Shown here piece after piece: positions 1 through 8,816 of a DNA stretch of 64,000 nucleotides. Position 1 is the first letter of the stretch, and each line of letters begins with the position of its first letter. The stretch lies in NCBI RefSeq assembly GCF_030161895.1, contig NZ_BSVB01000001.1, forward strand, positions 2,294,001-2,358,000. Direction: 5' to 3'. The position numbers were made by a program, and so were the translations under genes. This DNA is from Pseudolysinimonas kribbensis. GTDB lineage: Bacteria; Actinomycetota; Actinomycetes; Actinomycetales; Microbacteriaceae. The notes beneath the pieces are model-generated. The model was not told the DNA's origin and searched no databases. It saw nothing but the letters and a program-made list of their open reading frames with translations.

Positions 1-3000
1 CACCACGAGCGGGCCGCCGGCGGCAGCAATCCGCTCGGTCAGTACGCCGGCGGCGTCGGCGGCAAGGCCGGTTCCAACGGCTCGTCGGGCTTCGGCGGGG
101 CGGGCGGCGCGGCGAGCGTGCTCCGCGTCGGCTCCGCCGACATCGTCGGCGCTGGTGGCGGCGGCAACGGCGGCAGCGGACAGTTCGCCCCCACGCGCGG
201 GCGGCAGGCCACCGCCACGTATGCCGGCCGCACCGATTCGATCACAACCGCCGGTCAGAACGGCACCAACGCCAACGACATCTGCTCGGCCACCAACTGC
301 AGCAACAACGACGGCGGCGGCGGCGGCGCCGGCGGCGGCGGTGCGCAGGGCGGCCAGGCGGGCGCTGTCGAGTTCGGCGCCGCCCAATATAACGAGTGGT
401 TCGGCTACGGCGGCTCGGTCGGGCAGAACTCGACCGCCTCGTACGACGGTCTTGCCGCGTCGTATCAGTGGTACAACGACAACGGCGGCACGGGCCAGGG
501 CGGCTCGATCGTCATCTCCTATACGACCGGATCGCCGGCCGCCCCGACCGCGGTGAGCGGCGTCGCGGGCAGCGGCTCGGTGGCCCTCGCCTGGACCGCG
601 CCGACCGACCCCGGTCAGTCGGCGATCACGGGCTACGTCGCCCGGTTCAGCAGCAACGGCGGCAGCAGCTGGAGCTCGTCGGCCGACCTCGGCACGACCG
701 GCACCTCGGGCACCGTCACGGGCCTGACGAACGGCACCGCGTACGTGTTCCAGGTGGCGGCGGTGAACTCCGTCGGCACCGGCGCGTGGTCGGCATCCTC
801 CACATCCATCACCCCGCAGGGGCCGCCGTCGGCGCCGACGATCTCGTCGATGGTCGGCCAGGACGGCGCGCTGCGGCTCACCCTCACCGCGCCCGCGAGC
901 GGCGCGACGGTCACCGGATACGACTACCGGGTCGACGGCGGCGGCTGGGTGGCGGTCGCGTCGACCGCGACGATCATCGTCATCCCGGGCCTGCTCAACG
1001 GCACCTCCTACGACGTCGAGGTCCGCGCGGAGAGCGCCGTCGGCGCGGGCTCCGCGTCCGCATCCGTGAGCGGCACGCCGCGTGCCGTGCCGGGTGCGCC
1101 GACCATCGGCTCCGTCTCGGCGGGGGCCGGGTCGATCACGGTGGCGTTCACGACGGGCTTCACCGGCGGCGATGAGATCACCGGCTACGAGTACCGGCTG
1201 AACGGCGCCGGAAGCTGGCTGCCGGCCGACGGCGCCACGAGCCCCATCGTCATCACGGGTCTCGACAACGGCACGAGCTACTCCGTCGAGCTGCGCGCCG
1301 TCAACGGCTCCGGCACCGGCGCCGCCTCGGCGCCCGCGACGATCATCACCCCGGACCTCCCGGGCGCCCCGGCCGTGGCGTCGGTGCTCCCCGGTGACGG
1401 CACGGCGACCGTGGTCTTCACCCCCGGCAGCACGGGTGGCACGCCCGTCGACCACCTGGAGGTGCAGACCTCGGCCGGCGGCGACTGGACCCGTGTCGGC
1501 GCGACGAGCCCGGTCATCCTGACCGGCCTCGACAACGGAACCACCTACGCGGTCAGCCTCCGCGCGGTCAACGCGGTGGGCGCGGGAGCCGGATCGGCTC
1601 CGGTCGCCGTCACCCCGGCGACCGTCCCGGGTGCGCCCTCGATCATCGGCGACACCGTCGCCGGTGGCGACGAGACGCTGTCCGCGGCGTTCACGGCTCC
1701 CGGTTCCGACGGGGGCGCCGCGATCACGCGCTACCAGTACTCGACCGACGGCGGCGCCACCTGGCGCACCCGCACCGACGGCGCCACCACGGCGAGCCCG
1801 GTCGTCATCACCGCGTACTCGAGCGACGGCACGACGCCACTCGTCAACGGCACCACCTATTACGTCGAGCTGCGCGCCGTGAACTCCGTGGGTGCGGGCA
1901 CGGCATCCGCCGTGGCGCAGGGCATCGCGACCACGATCCCGAGCGCCCCGACGATCACGAGCGTCGTCGCCGCGCCGGCGTCGCTGGATGTCACGTTCGC
2001 GCCCGGCGCCAACGGCGGCTCCGCGATCACCGGCTACCGCTACTCGGTCGACGGGCAGCACTGGGCGAGCACCGGCACGCTCGGCACGACGTTCACGATC
2101 ACCGGCCTGAGCAACGGCACCGCGTATCCCGTTCAGGTGCAGGCGGTCAACGACGTCGGCCAGGGCACCGAGTCGGCCGCGATGACCGGCACGCCGGTCG
2201 CCCTGCCGGGCCGCGCCTCGATCGTCTCGGTCGTGCGCAGCAACCAGACGCTCACGGCCGCGGTGGCCCTGACCGACGACGGCGGCTCGCCCGTCACGTC
2301 GTGGCAGTACTCGACCGATGGCGGCATCAGCTGGGGAACGGCCTCCGGCACGACGAGCCCGCTCGTGCTGACCACGCTCTCCGGCGATCCGTCGACCCGT
2401 CTCGCCAACGGCACCGGGTACTCGCTGCTGGTGCGCGCGGTGACGGCCATCGGCACCGGCCCGTCATCCGCGGCCACGACGGTCGCCCCGGCGGCCGCGC
2501 CGCCGGCCCCGTCGATCGCGCTCACGCCCGGCAACGGCCAGGTCGTCGCCGACTTCTCACTCGGCGGCGACGGCGGATCGCCGATCGAGGCGCTGGAGTA
2601 CAGCCTCGACGGCACCACCTGGATGCCGACCGGCACGCTCGCGAGCCCGTTCACGATCACGGGACTCACCAACGGCACCGCGTATGCGATCCGGCTGCGC
2701 GCCGACAACGCGATCGGGGCCGGCGCCGCGTCGACCCCGGCGTCCACGACCCCGCGCACGGTCCCCGGGGCGCCGACCGCGGTCGTCACCGGCTCGAACA
2801 CGGCGTCGGCCGACGTCCGCTGGGCGGCTCCCGCCGACAACGGCGGCGCCGCCATCACCGGGTACACCGCCTCGGCCTACGCCAGCGGCACCTCGGGCAC
2901 GCCGATCGCCGGCTGCAGCACCACGGCCACCTCGTGCTCGATCAGCGGGCTGACCAACAAGACCGCGTACTACGTCGCGGTCACCGCGACCAACGCCGCC

Positions 3001-6000
3001 GGCGCGGGCGCGCCCTCGGCCCCGCGGACGATCGTGACGCCGCTCGCCCGCCCCTCGGCTCCGACGATCACCGGCCTGACGGCCGGCGACGGATCGCTCT
3101 CCGCGGCGTTCACCGCGGGCGCGATCGGCGACGGAACTCTCATCGGCTACCAGTACTCGGTGGATGGCGGCTCCACCTGGGCGGCGGCGGGCACGACGAG
3201 CCCGATCGCGATCACCGGCCTCACCGACGGCACCGCGTACCGCGTCGCCGTGCGAGCGGTGAGCACCGCGGGCACCGGTGCGGCATCCGCCGCGGTCGCC
3301 GGCACCCCGTACGGCTACCCGTCGGCGCCCGATCCCACGGGGATCGTGGTGAACGGCGGCAACGGCAAGGTCATCGTGAGCTGGCAGGCGCCGAGCCTCA
3401 ACGGCGGCGTGCTCGGCGACTACACCGCGACCGCGTTCTCGGCGCAGTCGAGCGGCTCGACCGCAGGCACCTGCACGACGACCGCGCTCAGCTGCACGAT
3501 CACGGGCCTGGGCAACGGGACCACGTATTGGATCTCGTTGCAGACCCGCAACTCGGTCAGCATGTACAGCCAGCGCTCCGACCCGCGCGTGCCGGCGACG
3601 CCCTCGATGACACCAGGCGCGCCGACCGGCGTCTCCGCGGTGGCGGCGGATGGTGCGGCGACGATCGCGTGGACCGCTCCGACGAGCACCGGCGCGAGCG
3701 CGATCAGCGGCTACACGGTGCTGTGCTCGAGCGGCGGCGCGTACACCGCGTGCGGCGCGGTCACCGGCACGGCCACCACCCTGCGGGTCACGGGGCTGAC
3801 CAACGGGACCGCCTACACCTTCCAGGTCACGGCGACCAACGGCAACGGAAGCGGTACGGCCAGCGCCGCGTCGACCGCGGTGACGCCGCTGGCCCCGGGC
3901 GCCACGCCCGTCTTCGGCACGCCCTCGCGGACCGCCGACGGCATCGACGTCGCGATCACGAACTACGACCCCGCCGTGACCTACACCGTCTCGGCGAGCG
4001 CCGGCACGGTCACCCGCTCCGGCCCGACGATCACGGTCACCGGCCTTGCGGCATCCGCCTCCTCGACCGTGACGCTGGTCGCCGCGCGCACCGGGTACAC
4101 GACCGTGTCGGCGAGCGTCGCGGGCTCCGCGCTCGCGAACGGCGTCGCTCCGGCCTTCTCGGGCCTCACGGCCGCGCCGGACGGATTCGCGTTCACGATC
4201 GCGAACTACGACGCCGCGTCGTCGTACGCGTTCAGCGCGACCCACGGCGCGACGGTGTCGCGCGACGGCGCGGTGGTCACGGTGTCCGGCCTCGCGCTGG
4301 GCGGCGGGTCGCGCGTCACGGTGGTCGTCTCGCGGACCGGTTCCACCGATGCGACCGCAGCGGAGGACGGCGTGGCGATGACCGTCGGCACGGCGCCCGT
4401 GCTCACGGGGCTGGTCTCCACCGGCACCGGGTTCCGCTTCGAGATCTCCGACTACGACGCCGCGCTCGACTACGCCGTCAGCGCGACGAACGGCGCGGCG
4501 GTCACCCGCACCGGCTCCACCGTGACGGTCACCGGACTCACCGATGGCGCCGCATCCGACGTCACCGTGACCGCGACCGACCCCGGCGTGAGCATCGCGT
4601 CGGCCCTCGAGCACGGTGCCGCCCTGCTCGCCGGCTCCGCGCCCTCCGTCTCCGACCCGACCTCGACCGTGGACGGCTTCGTCTTCGACGTCGACCTGCC
4701 CGACTCGTCGGCGGTCTACTCCGTCACGAGCTCCGCCGGCACGGCCGTGCTCGACGGCGGCGTCGTGACGGTCACGGGCCTCACCCCGGGCGAGACGGCG
4801 GACGTCACCGTCACCTCGGTCGAGCCGGGTCACGTCACGACGAGCACGACCGTGCGCGCCGCGGCGCTGCTCAGCGGCATCCCGCCGCTGTTCGCCGCCC
4901 CGTCCCGGACGGCCGACGGATTCACCGTGGCCGTCGACGGTCTCGACCCCGACGGCGTCTACACCGTCGCGAGCACCACGGGGTCCGCCTCCGTCGACGC
5001 GGGCGTGATCACGGTCACCGGACTCGCACCGGATGCCGCAGCCACGGTCACCGTGACCGTGCGGCACGCCGGCTACACCGACGGCGTCTCCACCGTGACG
5101 GGCACCGCGCTCGCCGCGGGCGTCGCGCCCGCCTTCGCCGACGTCACGGCGACGGCCGACGGCTTCACGTTCACGATCGCGAACTACGACGCCGCGCTCG
5201 TCTACGAGACGCGACTGTCGCCGACGGGGGTCGTCGTGATCGACGGCACGGGCCACGGCGTCGTCTCGGGCGTCGGCGCGGGCGTGACCGTGACCCTGGA
5301 CATCACGGCGACCGATCCCGGCGCGTCGATCGCCACGGCATCCACCGGTGCGACCGTGCTGCTGCCGACGACGGCGCCGGGACTCTCGGCCGCTACGCCG
5401 CTGGCGGGCGGATACCGCTTCGTGATCGAGGACTACGACCCCGGCCTCACCTACTCCTTCGTGCAGGCCGACGGCGGAACGGTGGTCCGCTCCGGCGACA
5501 CCGTCACGGTCAGCGGCCTCGGCGCGGCGGTCACGTCGGTGACGACCGTGTCGGCGACCTCCGCAGGGCACACCGTCGCGGCCTCGACGGCGAGCGGCAC
5601 CTCGTTCCCGAACGGCACGGCGCCCGGCATCGGGGCCGTCACCCGCACTCTCGACGGCTTCACCTTCACGTTCACGGCCGATCCGGCCGCGAGCTACACG
5701 GCGACCGCCGACGCGGGGACCGCCACGCTCAGCGGATCGACGGTGACCGTCACGGGCCTCGGCGCGGGTATCGGCACCACGGTGCACCTGACGGCGACGG
5801 TGCCGGGCTCACTCGACGCGACCTCGGACGTCGCCGGCACCGCGATCGCCCTCGGCGTCGCCCCGGTGCTCGGCGCCGCGATCTCGGCGCACGGTGGATT
5901 CGTCGTCGTGATCACGGACTACTCGGCGCTGGGCGGCTACCGGGTCGCCACGACCGCCGGTTCGGTCACGCGCTCCGGGGACCGCGTGACGGTCTCCGGT

Positions 6001-6804
6001 CTGGCGGCCGGCGCGAGCGCGACCGTCACGGTCACGGCCGTGCGGGGCGGTTACCGCGACGCCTCGGCCGCCCGGACCGGCAGCGCCATCGCGCCCGTCG
6101 TCCCCGCCGCCCCGACGACGACGGCAGCCGTGCCGACGCCGGCCGAACCCCGTGTGAGCTCCGCCGACGAGCCCACCGAGAGCAGCCAGGTCGGGGGAGC
6201 GGGCATCCCCGCGAGCCTGCGCGGCGTGAACCACTCGACCCCGGGCACCGGCACGGTCCAGTCCGGCGGCGACCCGGTCCCCTCGCGGATCTCCACGCAC
6301 GCCGGCCGCACGGTGCTGACGACGGGCAACGGCCTGCGCATGACGGTCTCGGGTTGGCAGGACGGCCACCGGACACCGACGGGGCCGGATGGCGTGATCG
6401 AGATCGTGCGCGGCGGCAGCACGCAGATCGACGTGTCCGGACTGGCACCCGACTCCGAGGTCGTGACGTGGGGCATGTCGCACCTGCAGCAGCTCGTCGC
6501 GACGCGAACCGATCACGACGGGTCGCTCGCCCAGCTCGTGCGCCTGCCGTACAGCATGGCGCCCGGTGCGCACACGCTGATCGTGTCGGGAGTCGACGCC
6601 GAGGGTCACGACGTGACCATGCAGGTCGGCATCCGGGTGCTGCCGGTCGCGCACGACGCGCCGCCCGCTCCCGCCGCGGGAGGCAGCTGGTGGTGGCTCC
6701 TGCTCGTCGGGCTGATCGCCCTGCTGGCGCTCATCACGTGGTTCGTGATCGCGCGCCGTCGCCGCCACGACCGCGAAGCGCGAGTCGCGACCGGCACCCG
6801 CTGA
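1..6804 (+). CDS. Giant repeat-rich membrane-anchored surface protein (5' end outside window)
   Basis: The frame is open from base 1, so the N-terminus lies upstream and the GTG at 118 is probably not the start. Visible order: a Gly-rich domain (about residues 1-176, ending GGSIVISYTTG, like the ALK-type Gly-rich fold); 12 fibronectin-III-like domains (about 177-1299); 9 repeats of a second beta-rich type (about 1300-2031); a Thr/Pro linker; a compact C-terminal domain; and one membrane helix (about 2230-2250, starting SWWWLLLVG) followed by RRRR as a stop-transfer signal. The protein is therefore exported, anchored by its C-terminus, and displayed outside the cell. A role in adhesion or as a stalk is inferred only from architecture. 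There is no LPXTG motif. This 6.8 kb frame is unbroken, unlike many neighbours. It converges on hsp20 across a strong hairpin. Confidence 0.85.
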   Translation, partial: HHERAAGGSNPLGQYAGGVGGKAGSNGSSGFGGAGGAASVLRVGSADIVGAGGGGNGGSGQFAPTRGRQATATYAGRTDSITTAGQNGTNANDICSATNCSNNDGGGGGAGGGGAQGGQAGAVEFGAAQYNEWFGYGGSVGQNSTASYDGLAASYQWYNDNGGTGQGGSIVISYTTGSPAAPTAVSGVAGSGSVALAWTAPTDPGQSAITGYVARFSSNGGSSWSSSADLGTTGTSGTVTGLTNGTAYVFQVAAVNSVGTGAWSASSTSITPQGPPSAPTISSMVGQDGALRLTLTAPASGATVTGYDYRVDGGGWVAVASTATIIVIPGLLNGTSYDVEVRAESAVGAGSASASVSGTPRAVPGAPTIGSVSAGAGSITVAFTTGFTGGDEITGYEYRLNGAGSWLPADGATSPIVITGLDNGTSYSVELRAVNGSGTGAASAPATIITPDLPGAPAVASVLPGDGTATVVFTPGSTGGTPVDHLEVQTSAGGDWTRVGATSPVILTGLDNGTTYAVSLRAVNAVGAGAGSAPVAVTPATVPGAPSIIGDTVAGGDETLSAAFTAPGSDGGAAITRYQYSTDGGATWRTRTDGATTASPVVITAYSSDGTTPLVNGTTYYVELRAVNSVGAGTASAVAQGIATTIPSAPTITSVVAAPASLDVTFAPGANGGSAITGYRYSVDGQHWASTGTLGTTFTITGLSNGTAYPVQVQAVNDVGQGTESAAMTGTPVALPGRASIVSVVRSNQTLTAAVALTDDGGSPVTSWQYSTDGGISWGTASGTTSPLVLTTLSGDPSTRLANGTGYSLLVRAVTAIGTGPSSAATTVAPAAAPPAPSIALTPGNGQVVADFSLGGDGGSPIEALEYSLDGTTWMPTGTLASPFTITGLTNGTAYAIRLRADNAIGAGAASTPASTTPRTVPGAPTAVVTGSNTASADVRWAAPADNGGAAITGYTASAYASGTSGTPIAGCSTTATSCSISGLTNKTAYYVAVTATNAAGAGAPSAPRTIVTPLARPSAPTITGLTAGDGSLSAAFTAGAIGDGTLIGYQYSVDGGSTWAAAGTTSPIAITGLTDGTAYRVAVRAVSTAGTGAASAAVAGTPYGYPSAPDPTGIVVNGGNGKVIVSWQAPSLNGGVLGDYTATAFSAQSSGSTAGTCTTTALSCTITGLGNGTTYWISLQTRNSVSMYSQRSDPRVPATPSMTPGAPTGVSAVAADGAATIAWTAPTSTGASAISGYTVLCSSGGAYTACGAVTGTATTLRVTGLTNGTAYTFQVTATNGNGSGTASAASTAVTPLAPGATPVFGTPSRTADGIDVAITNYDPAVTYTVSASAGTVTRSGPTITVTGLAASASSTVTLVAARTGYTTVSASVAGSALANGVAPAFSGLTAAPDGFAFTIANYDAASSYAFSATHGATVSRDGAVVTVSGLALGGGSRVTVVVSRTGSTDATAAEDGVAMTVGTAPVLTGLVSTGTGFRFEISDYDAALDYAVSATNGAAVTRTGSTVTVTGLTDGAASDVTVTATDPGVSIASALEHGAALLAGSAPSVSDPTSTVDGFVFDVDLPDSSAVYSVTSSAGTAVLDGGVVTVTGLTPGETADVTVTSVEPGHVTTSTTVRAAALLSGIPPLFAAPSRTADGFTVAVDGLDPDGVYTVASTTGSASVDAGVITVTGLAPDAAATVTVTVRHAGYTDGVSTVTGTALAAGVAPAFADVTATADGFTFTIANYDAALVYETRLSPTGVVVIDGTGHGVVSGVGAGVTVTLDITATDPGASIATASTGATVLLPTTAPGLSAATPLAGGYRFVIEDYDPGLTYSFVQADGGTVVRSGDTVTVSGLGAAVTSVTTVSATSAGHTVAASTASGTSFPNGTAPGIGAVTRTLDGFTFTFTADPAASYTATADAGTATLSGSTVTVTGLGAGIGTTVHLTATVPGSLDATSDVAGTAIALGVAPVLGAAISAHGGFVVVITDYSALGGYRVATTAGSVTRSGDRVTVSGLAAGASATVTVTAVRGGYRDASAARTGSAIAPVVPAAPTTTAAVPTPAEPRVSSADEPTESSQVGGAGIPASLRGVNHSTPGTGTVQSGGDPVPSRISTHAGRTVLTTGNGLRMTVSGWQDGHRTPTGPDGVIEIVRGGSTQIDVSGLAPDSEVVTWGMSHLQQLVATRTDHDGSLAQLVRLPYSMAPGAHTLIVSGVDAEGHDVTMQVGIRVLPVAHDAPPAPAAGGSWWWLLLVGLIALLALITWFVIARRRRHDREARVATGTR
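529..3897 (+). repeat. Twelve tandem fibronectin-III-like domains
   Basis: Twelve units of about 90 residues, each opening with a P-x-A-P motif (PSAPTI, VPGAPT, LPGAPA and similar), then ITGYxY, and closing with ITGLTNGTAY followed by RAVNxxGxG and TP. The spacing and the G-L-x-N-G-T-x-Y signature match bacterial fibronectin type III domains. Units diverge clearly from each other, so this is an old duplication rather than a recent expansion. Confidence 0.85.
3898..6093 (+). repeat. Nine tandem beta-rich repeats of a second type
   Basis: Nine units of about 80 residues share GxAPxF, then DGFxFTIxNYD, a Y, a short GxVTVTGL core, VTVT, and a closing GTAL/GSAL. The pattern suggests a small beta sandwich that is distinct from the preceding Fn3 units. 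I do not recognise the family. The units are contiguous, with no linker between them. Confidence 0.75.
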
Positions 6805-6809
6805 GGTGA

Positions 6810-6851
6810 CGCGAATGCCCCGTGCAGCCGTGCTGCAACGGGGCATTCGCG
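6810..6851. terminator. Bidirectional hairpin between convergent genes
   Basis: Perfect 14-base arms (6810-6823 and 6838-6851, CGCGAATGCCCCGT and its complement) enclose a second 5-bp stem GCAGC/GCTGC. It lies between the stop of the surface-protein gene and the end of hsp20, so it can terminate both. There is no U-tract, as is common in high-GC actinobacteria. Confidence 0.7.
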
Positions 6852-6867
6852 CGATCTCGCTGCCGGG

Positions 6868-7322
6868 TCAGGCGGCGGGGGTCTCCTCCACCGCGGGGGC
6901 CGGCGCGCCGTCGGCGAGCTGCGCGGTCGAGGTCTGGACCTCGATCTTGCGCGGCTTGGCCTTCTCGGCGATGGGGATGACGACGCTCAGCACGCCGTTC
7001 TCGTAGGACGCCGAGATGTTCGACGTCTCCACGCCCTGGCCGAGCGTGAACTGCCGCAGGAACGAGCCGCCGCTGCGCTCGCGGGCGAGCCACTTCACGC
7101 CCTCCTGGCTGCGGGGGTGCGCTCGGCGCGGATCGTGAGCAGCTGACCGTCCACGTCGATGTCGACGCTGCCCGGGTCGACGCCCGGCAGGTCGGCGTTC
7201 AGCACGTAGTGGTCGCCGTCGCGGTAGAGGTCCATCGGCATCAGCCGCGGGCCGTGGCGCTGGTCGAGCAGCTGGCCGGCGACGCGGTCGATCGCCTGGA
7301 ACGGGTCGAAGTACATGGCCAT
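6868..7322 (-). CDS. Small heat-shock protein, Hsp20/alpha-crystallin family (frameshifted in this sequence)
   Basis: ATP-independent holdase chaperone of the cytoplasm. The N-terminal part (MAMYFDPFQAID, then DLYRDGDHYVLNADLPGVD and LTIRAER) and the C-terminal part (GGSFLRQFTLGQGV, NGVLSVVIPIAEKAKPRKIEV) are the two halves of one alpha-crystallin domain of normal length (about 152 residues once joined). They sit in different frames. One extra G in the G5 run at 7113-7117 joins them as TPRSQEGVKW, so the break is most likely a sequencing error. An AGGAGG ribosome site lies 5 bases before the ATG. HAIR- and CIRCE-like operators lie just upstream. It ends near the bidirectional hairpin. Confidence 0.9.
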
Positions 7323-7335
7323 CGAATCCTCCTGA

Positions 7336-7366
7336 GACTCAACGATATGAGTCGGTATGACTCAAC
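7336..7366. promoter_or_regulatory. HAIR-like inverted repeats (HspR operator candidate)
   Basis: ATGAGT-N7-ACTCAAC at 7347-7366 closely matches the HspR site CTTGAGT-N7-ACTCAAG. An overlapping perfect inverted repeat GACTCA-N6-TGAGTC lies at 7336-7353. Both are directly upstream of hsp20, which is a typical HspR target in actinobacteria. Confidence 0.65.
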
Positions 7367-7377
7367 TTTGAAACAAG

Positions 7378-7403
7378 TTAGCACTCGGCACGGGGAGTGC
7401 CAA
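7378..7403. promoter_or_regulatory. CIRCE-like element (HrcA operator candidate)
   Basis: TTAGCACTC at 7378-7386 and GAGTGCCAA at 7395-7403 match the CIRCE arms TTAGCACTC and GAGTGCTAA with one mismatch. The spacer is 8 bases instead of 9. It ends in a G run of the kind that has lost bases elsewhere in this sequence, so the true spacer may be 9. Confidence 0.7.
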
Positions 7404-7439
7404 GATCGCGCCGTGCGCCTACGGCGAACAGCGCAGAAT

Positions 7440-7483
7440 GCCCGATCAGGGCCCGATCAGGGCCCGATCAGCGCCCGATCAGG
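7440..7483. repeat. Four tandem 11-bp repeats, GCCCGATCAGG
   Basis: Units at 7440, 7451, 7462 and 7473; only the last base of the third differs. The array ends 7 bases before the tetR stop codon, in the gap between hsp20 and tetR. Each unit carries GATC. Function unknown. Confidence 0.8.
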
Positions 7484-7489
7484 ACGCGG

Positions 7490-8088
7490 TCAGTGCCGGA
7501 TCGGCGACGCGGCCCCCGCGGTCGCCTCGGCCGCCGCGATGAGCAGGCCCACGATCTCCGCGGCGGGGAGGTCGGTGGCGAGGGCGGCATCCACCATCTC
7601 CTGCTCGGCCATCGCGACCCAGGCTCTCAGCGCGATCCGCAGCCGCCGGCTGTCGGGTTCGCCGAGCTCGAGGAAGACCGAGACGGCGCGCTCGGCCTGG
7701 GCGTTGCGCGCCTCCTCGACGAGCTCGCGCACCTCGGGGAGCCGCTCGCCGCGCCGCGCACGAGCGAGTAGAAGGTCGCGGGGTGCTCCCGCACGAACCC
7801 GACCACCCGATCCAACGTGTCGCGCAGACGATCCAGCGGCGCCAGCTCCGGCCGCGGCTCGGTGGCGCGCAGCATGCTGTCGCGCGCGGTGAGCACGATC
7901 GCGTGGTGCATGCCCTGCTTGGAGCCGAAGTAGTGGAAGAGCAGGGCCCGCGAGACGCCGGCCTGCTCCGAGAGGAGCTCCATCGTGACGTCCTCGAGCG
8001 GGGAGTGCGCGAGGGCGGCGACCCCGAGCGCGACGAGCTGCGCCCGCCGCTCGTCGGGGGTCAGCCGGGTGCGTCGTTCCTCCACCAT
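7490..8088 (-). CDS. TetR-family transcriptional regulator (frameshifted in this sequence)
   Basis: The N-terminal helix-turn-helix is clear: ELLSEQAGVSRALLFHYFGSK at about residues 37-57. The ligand-binding half (RGERLPEVRELVEEA, then ALRAWVAMAEQEMVDAAL) is in another frame. One extra C near 7749-7750 joins them into a protein of normal TetR length, about 200 residues. The gene is divergent from the DUF6230 gene. A perfect palindrome sits between the two starts, which suggests that it represses itself and the DUF6230/DUF6114 cassette. The ligand is unknown. Confidence 0.85.
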
Positions 8089-8107
8089 GACCTCTCCACT
8101 GTCCCAC

Positions 8108-8128
8108 CTATTGACAGGGTGTCAATAG
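8108..8128. promoter_or_regulatory. Perfect palindromic operator in the tetR/DUF6230 divergent promoter
   Basis: CTATTGACA-GGG-TGTCAATAG: two 9-bp arms with a 3-bp spacer. The arm contains TTGACA, a consensus -35 box, on both strands. On the plus strand a TACGCT box follows 16 bases later. Bound TetR would therefore cover both -35 boxes. Confidence 0.75.
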
Positions 8129-8192
8129 CCGGTACGCTCGGAACCGGACGTCACAACCGAACAACTGGCTGGGCTGAGATCGAAGAGGATCG

Positions 8193-8789
8193 ATGAAGCT
8201 CAAGAAGGTCACGGGCTCGTACGCCGGCCGCATCCTGCTCGCCGCGGTGCCCGTCGCGATCGTGTCCACCCTCGTCATCGGCGGCGTCGCGCAGGGCGCG
8301 GTGCCGGTGTCGATGACCATCTCCGGCAGCCAGTTCAAGATCGCCGCGTCGCAGCTCGACGGCACGAGCTTCTCGCAGTACGCGGGCGTCGCGACCGACA
8401 CCGCGGGCAAGCAGCACGCCGTCGCGATCGCCAACATCGGCCAGGCCAAGCTCACGAACCTGTGCCAGTCGGTCGTGGCCGACACCCCGCTCGGCAAGGT
8501 CGGCGCGATCATCACGGCCGGCGGCGGCGGAACGCCCGCCGAGGCGACCGACCTGCAGATCGGCATGACCGACCTCAAGGGCAACACGAGCTTCGACGAC
8601 GTGCGCATCGGGGTCGACGCCTCGACCGTGCAGACCAAGGCCAAGGGCGCCGTCGGCGACTTCGCCCAGGACTCGAGCGCTCTGCATATCACCGACCTCC
8701 AGCAGATCTCGTGGTCGACCACGGCCGCCGTGTTCACGCTGAACGGGATGCACATGCAGGTGACCACCGACGGCAAGGAGTGCTTCTAG
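8193..8789 (+). CDS. DUF6230-family exported protein
   Basis: 198 residues. An N-terminal membrane segment (about residues 12-32, ILLAAVPVAIVSTLVIGGV) is followed by an extracytoplasmic, beta-rich domain (AVPVSMTISGSQFKIAA, DGTSFSQYAG, NIGQAKLTNLC, TDLQIGMTDLKG). This matches the DUF6230 family that in streptomycetes and relatives is paired with a DUF6114 gene. The family has no established function that I know of. A GAAGAGGA ribosome site precedes the ATG. The DUF6114 gene follows 27 bases later. Likely repressed by the divergent TetR. Confidence 0.8.
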   Translation: MKLKKVTGSYAGRILLAAVPVAIVSTLVIGGVAQGAVPVSMTISGSQFKIAASQLDGTSFSQYAGVATDTAGKQHAVAIANIGQAKLTNLCQSVVADTPLGKVGAIITAGGGGTPAEATDLQIGMTDLKGNTSFDDVRIGVDASTVQTKAKGAVGDFAQDSSALHITDLQQISWSTTAAVFTLNGMHMQVTTDGKECF

Positions 8790-8816
8790 GCATCGGCCGA
8801 TCGGGAGGACGATGAC

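Noticed and set aside
2301..6809. A 1502-codon open frame overlapping the surface-protein gene, and a 1076-codon one opposite
   Set aside because: Long open frames in all directions are expected in DNA with this GC content. Their composition is Arg/His-rich, with no domain, and the true frame has clear Fn3 repeats.
7440..7483. A short CRISPR-like array
   Set aside because: Units of 11 bp have no spacers and no cas genes are present in the window.
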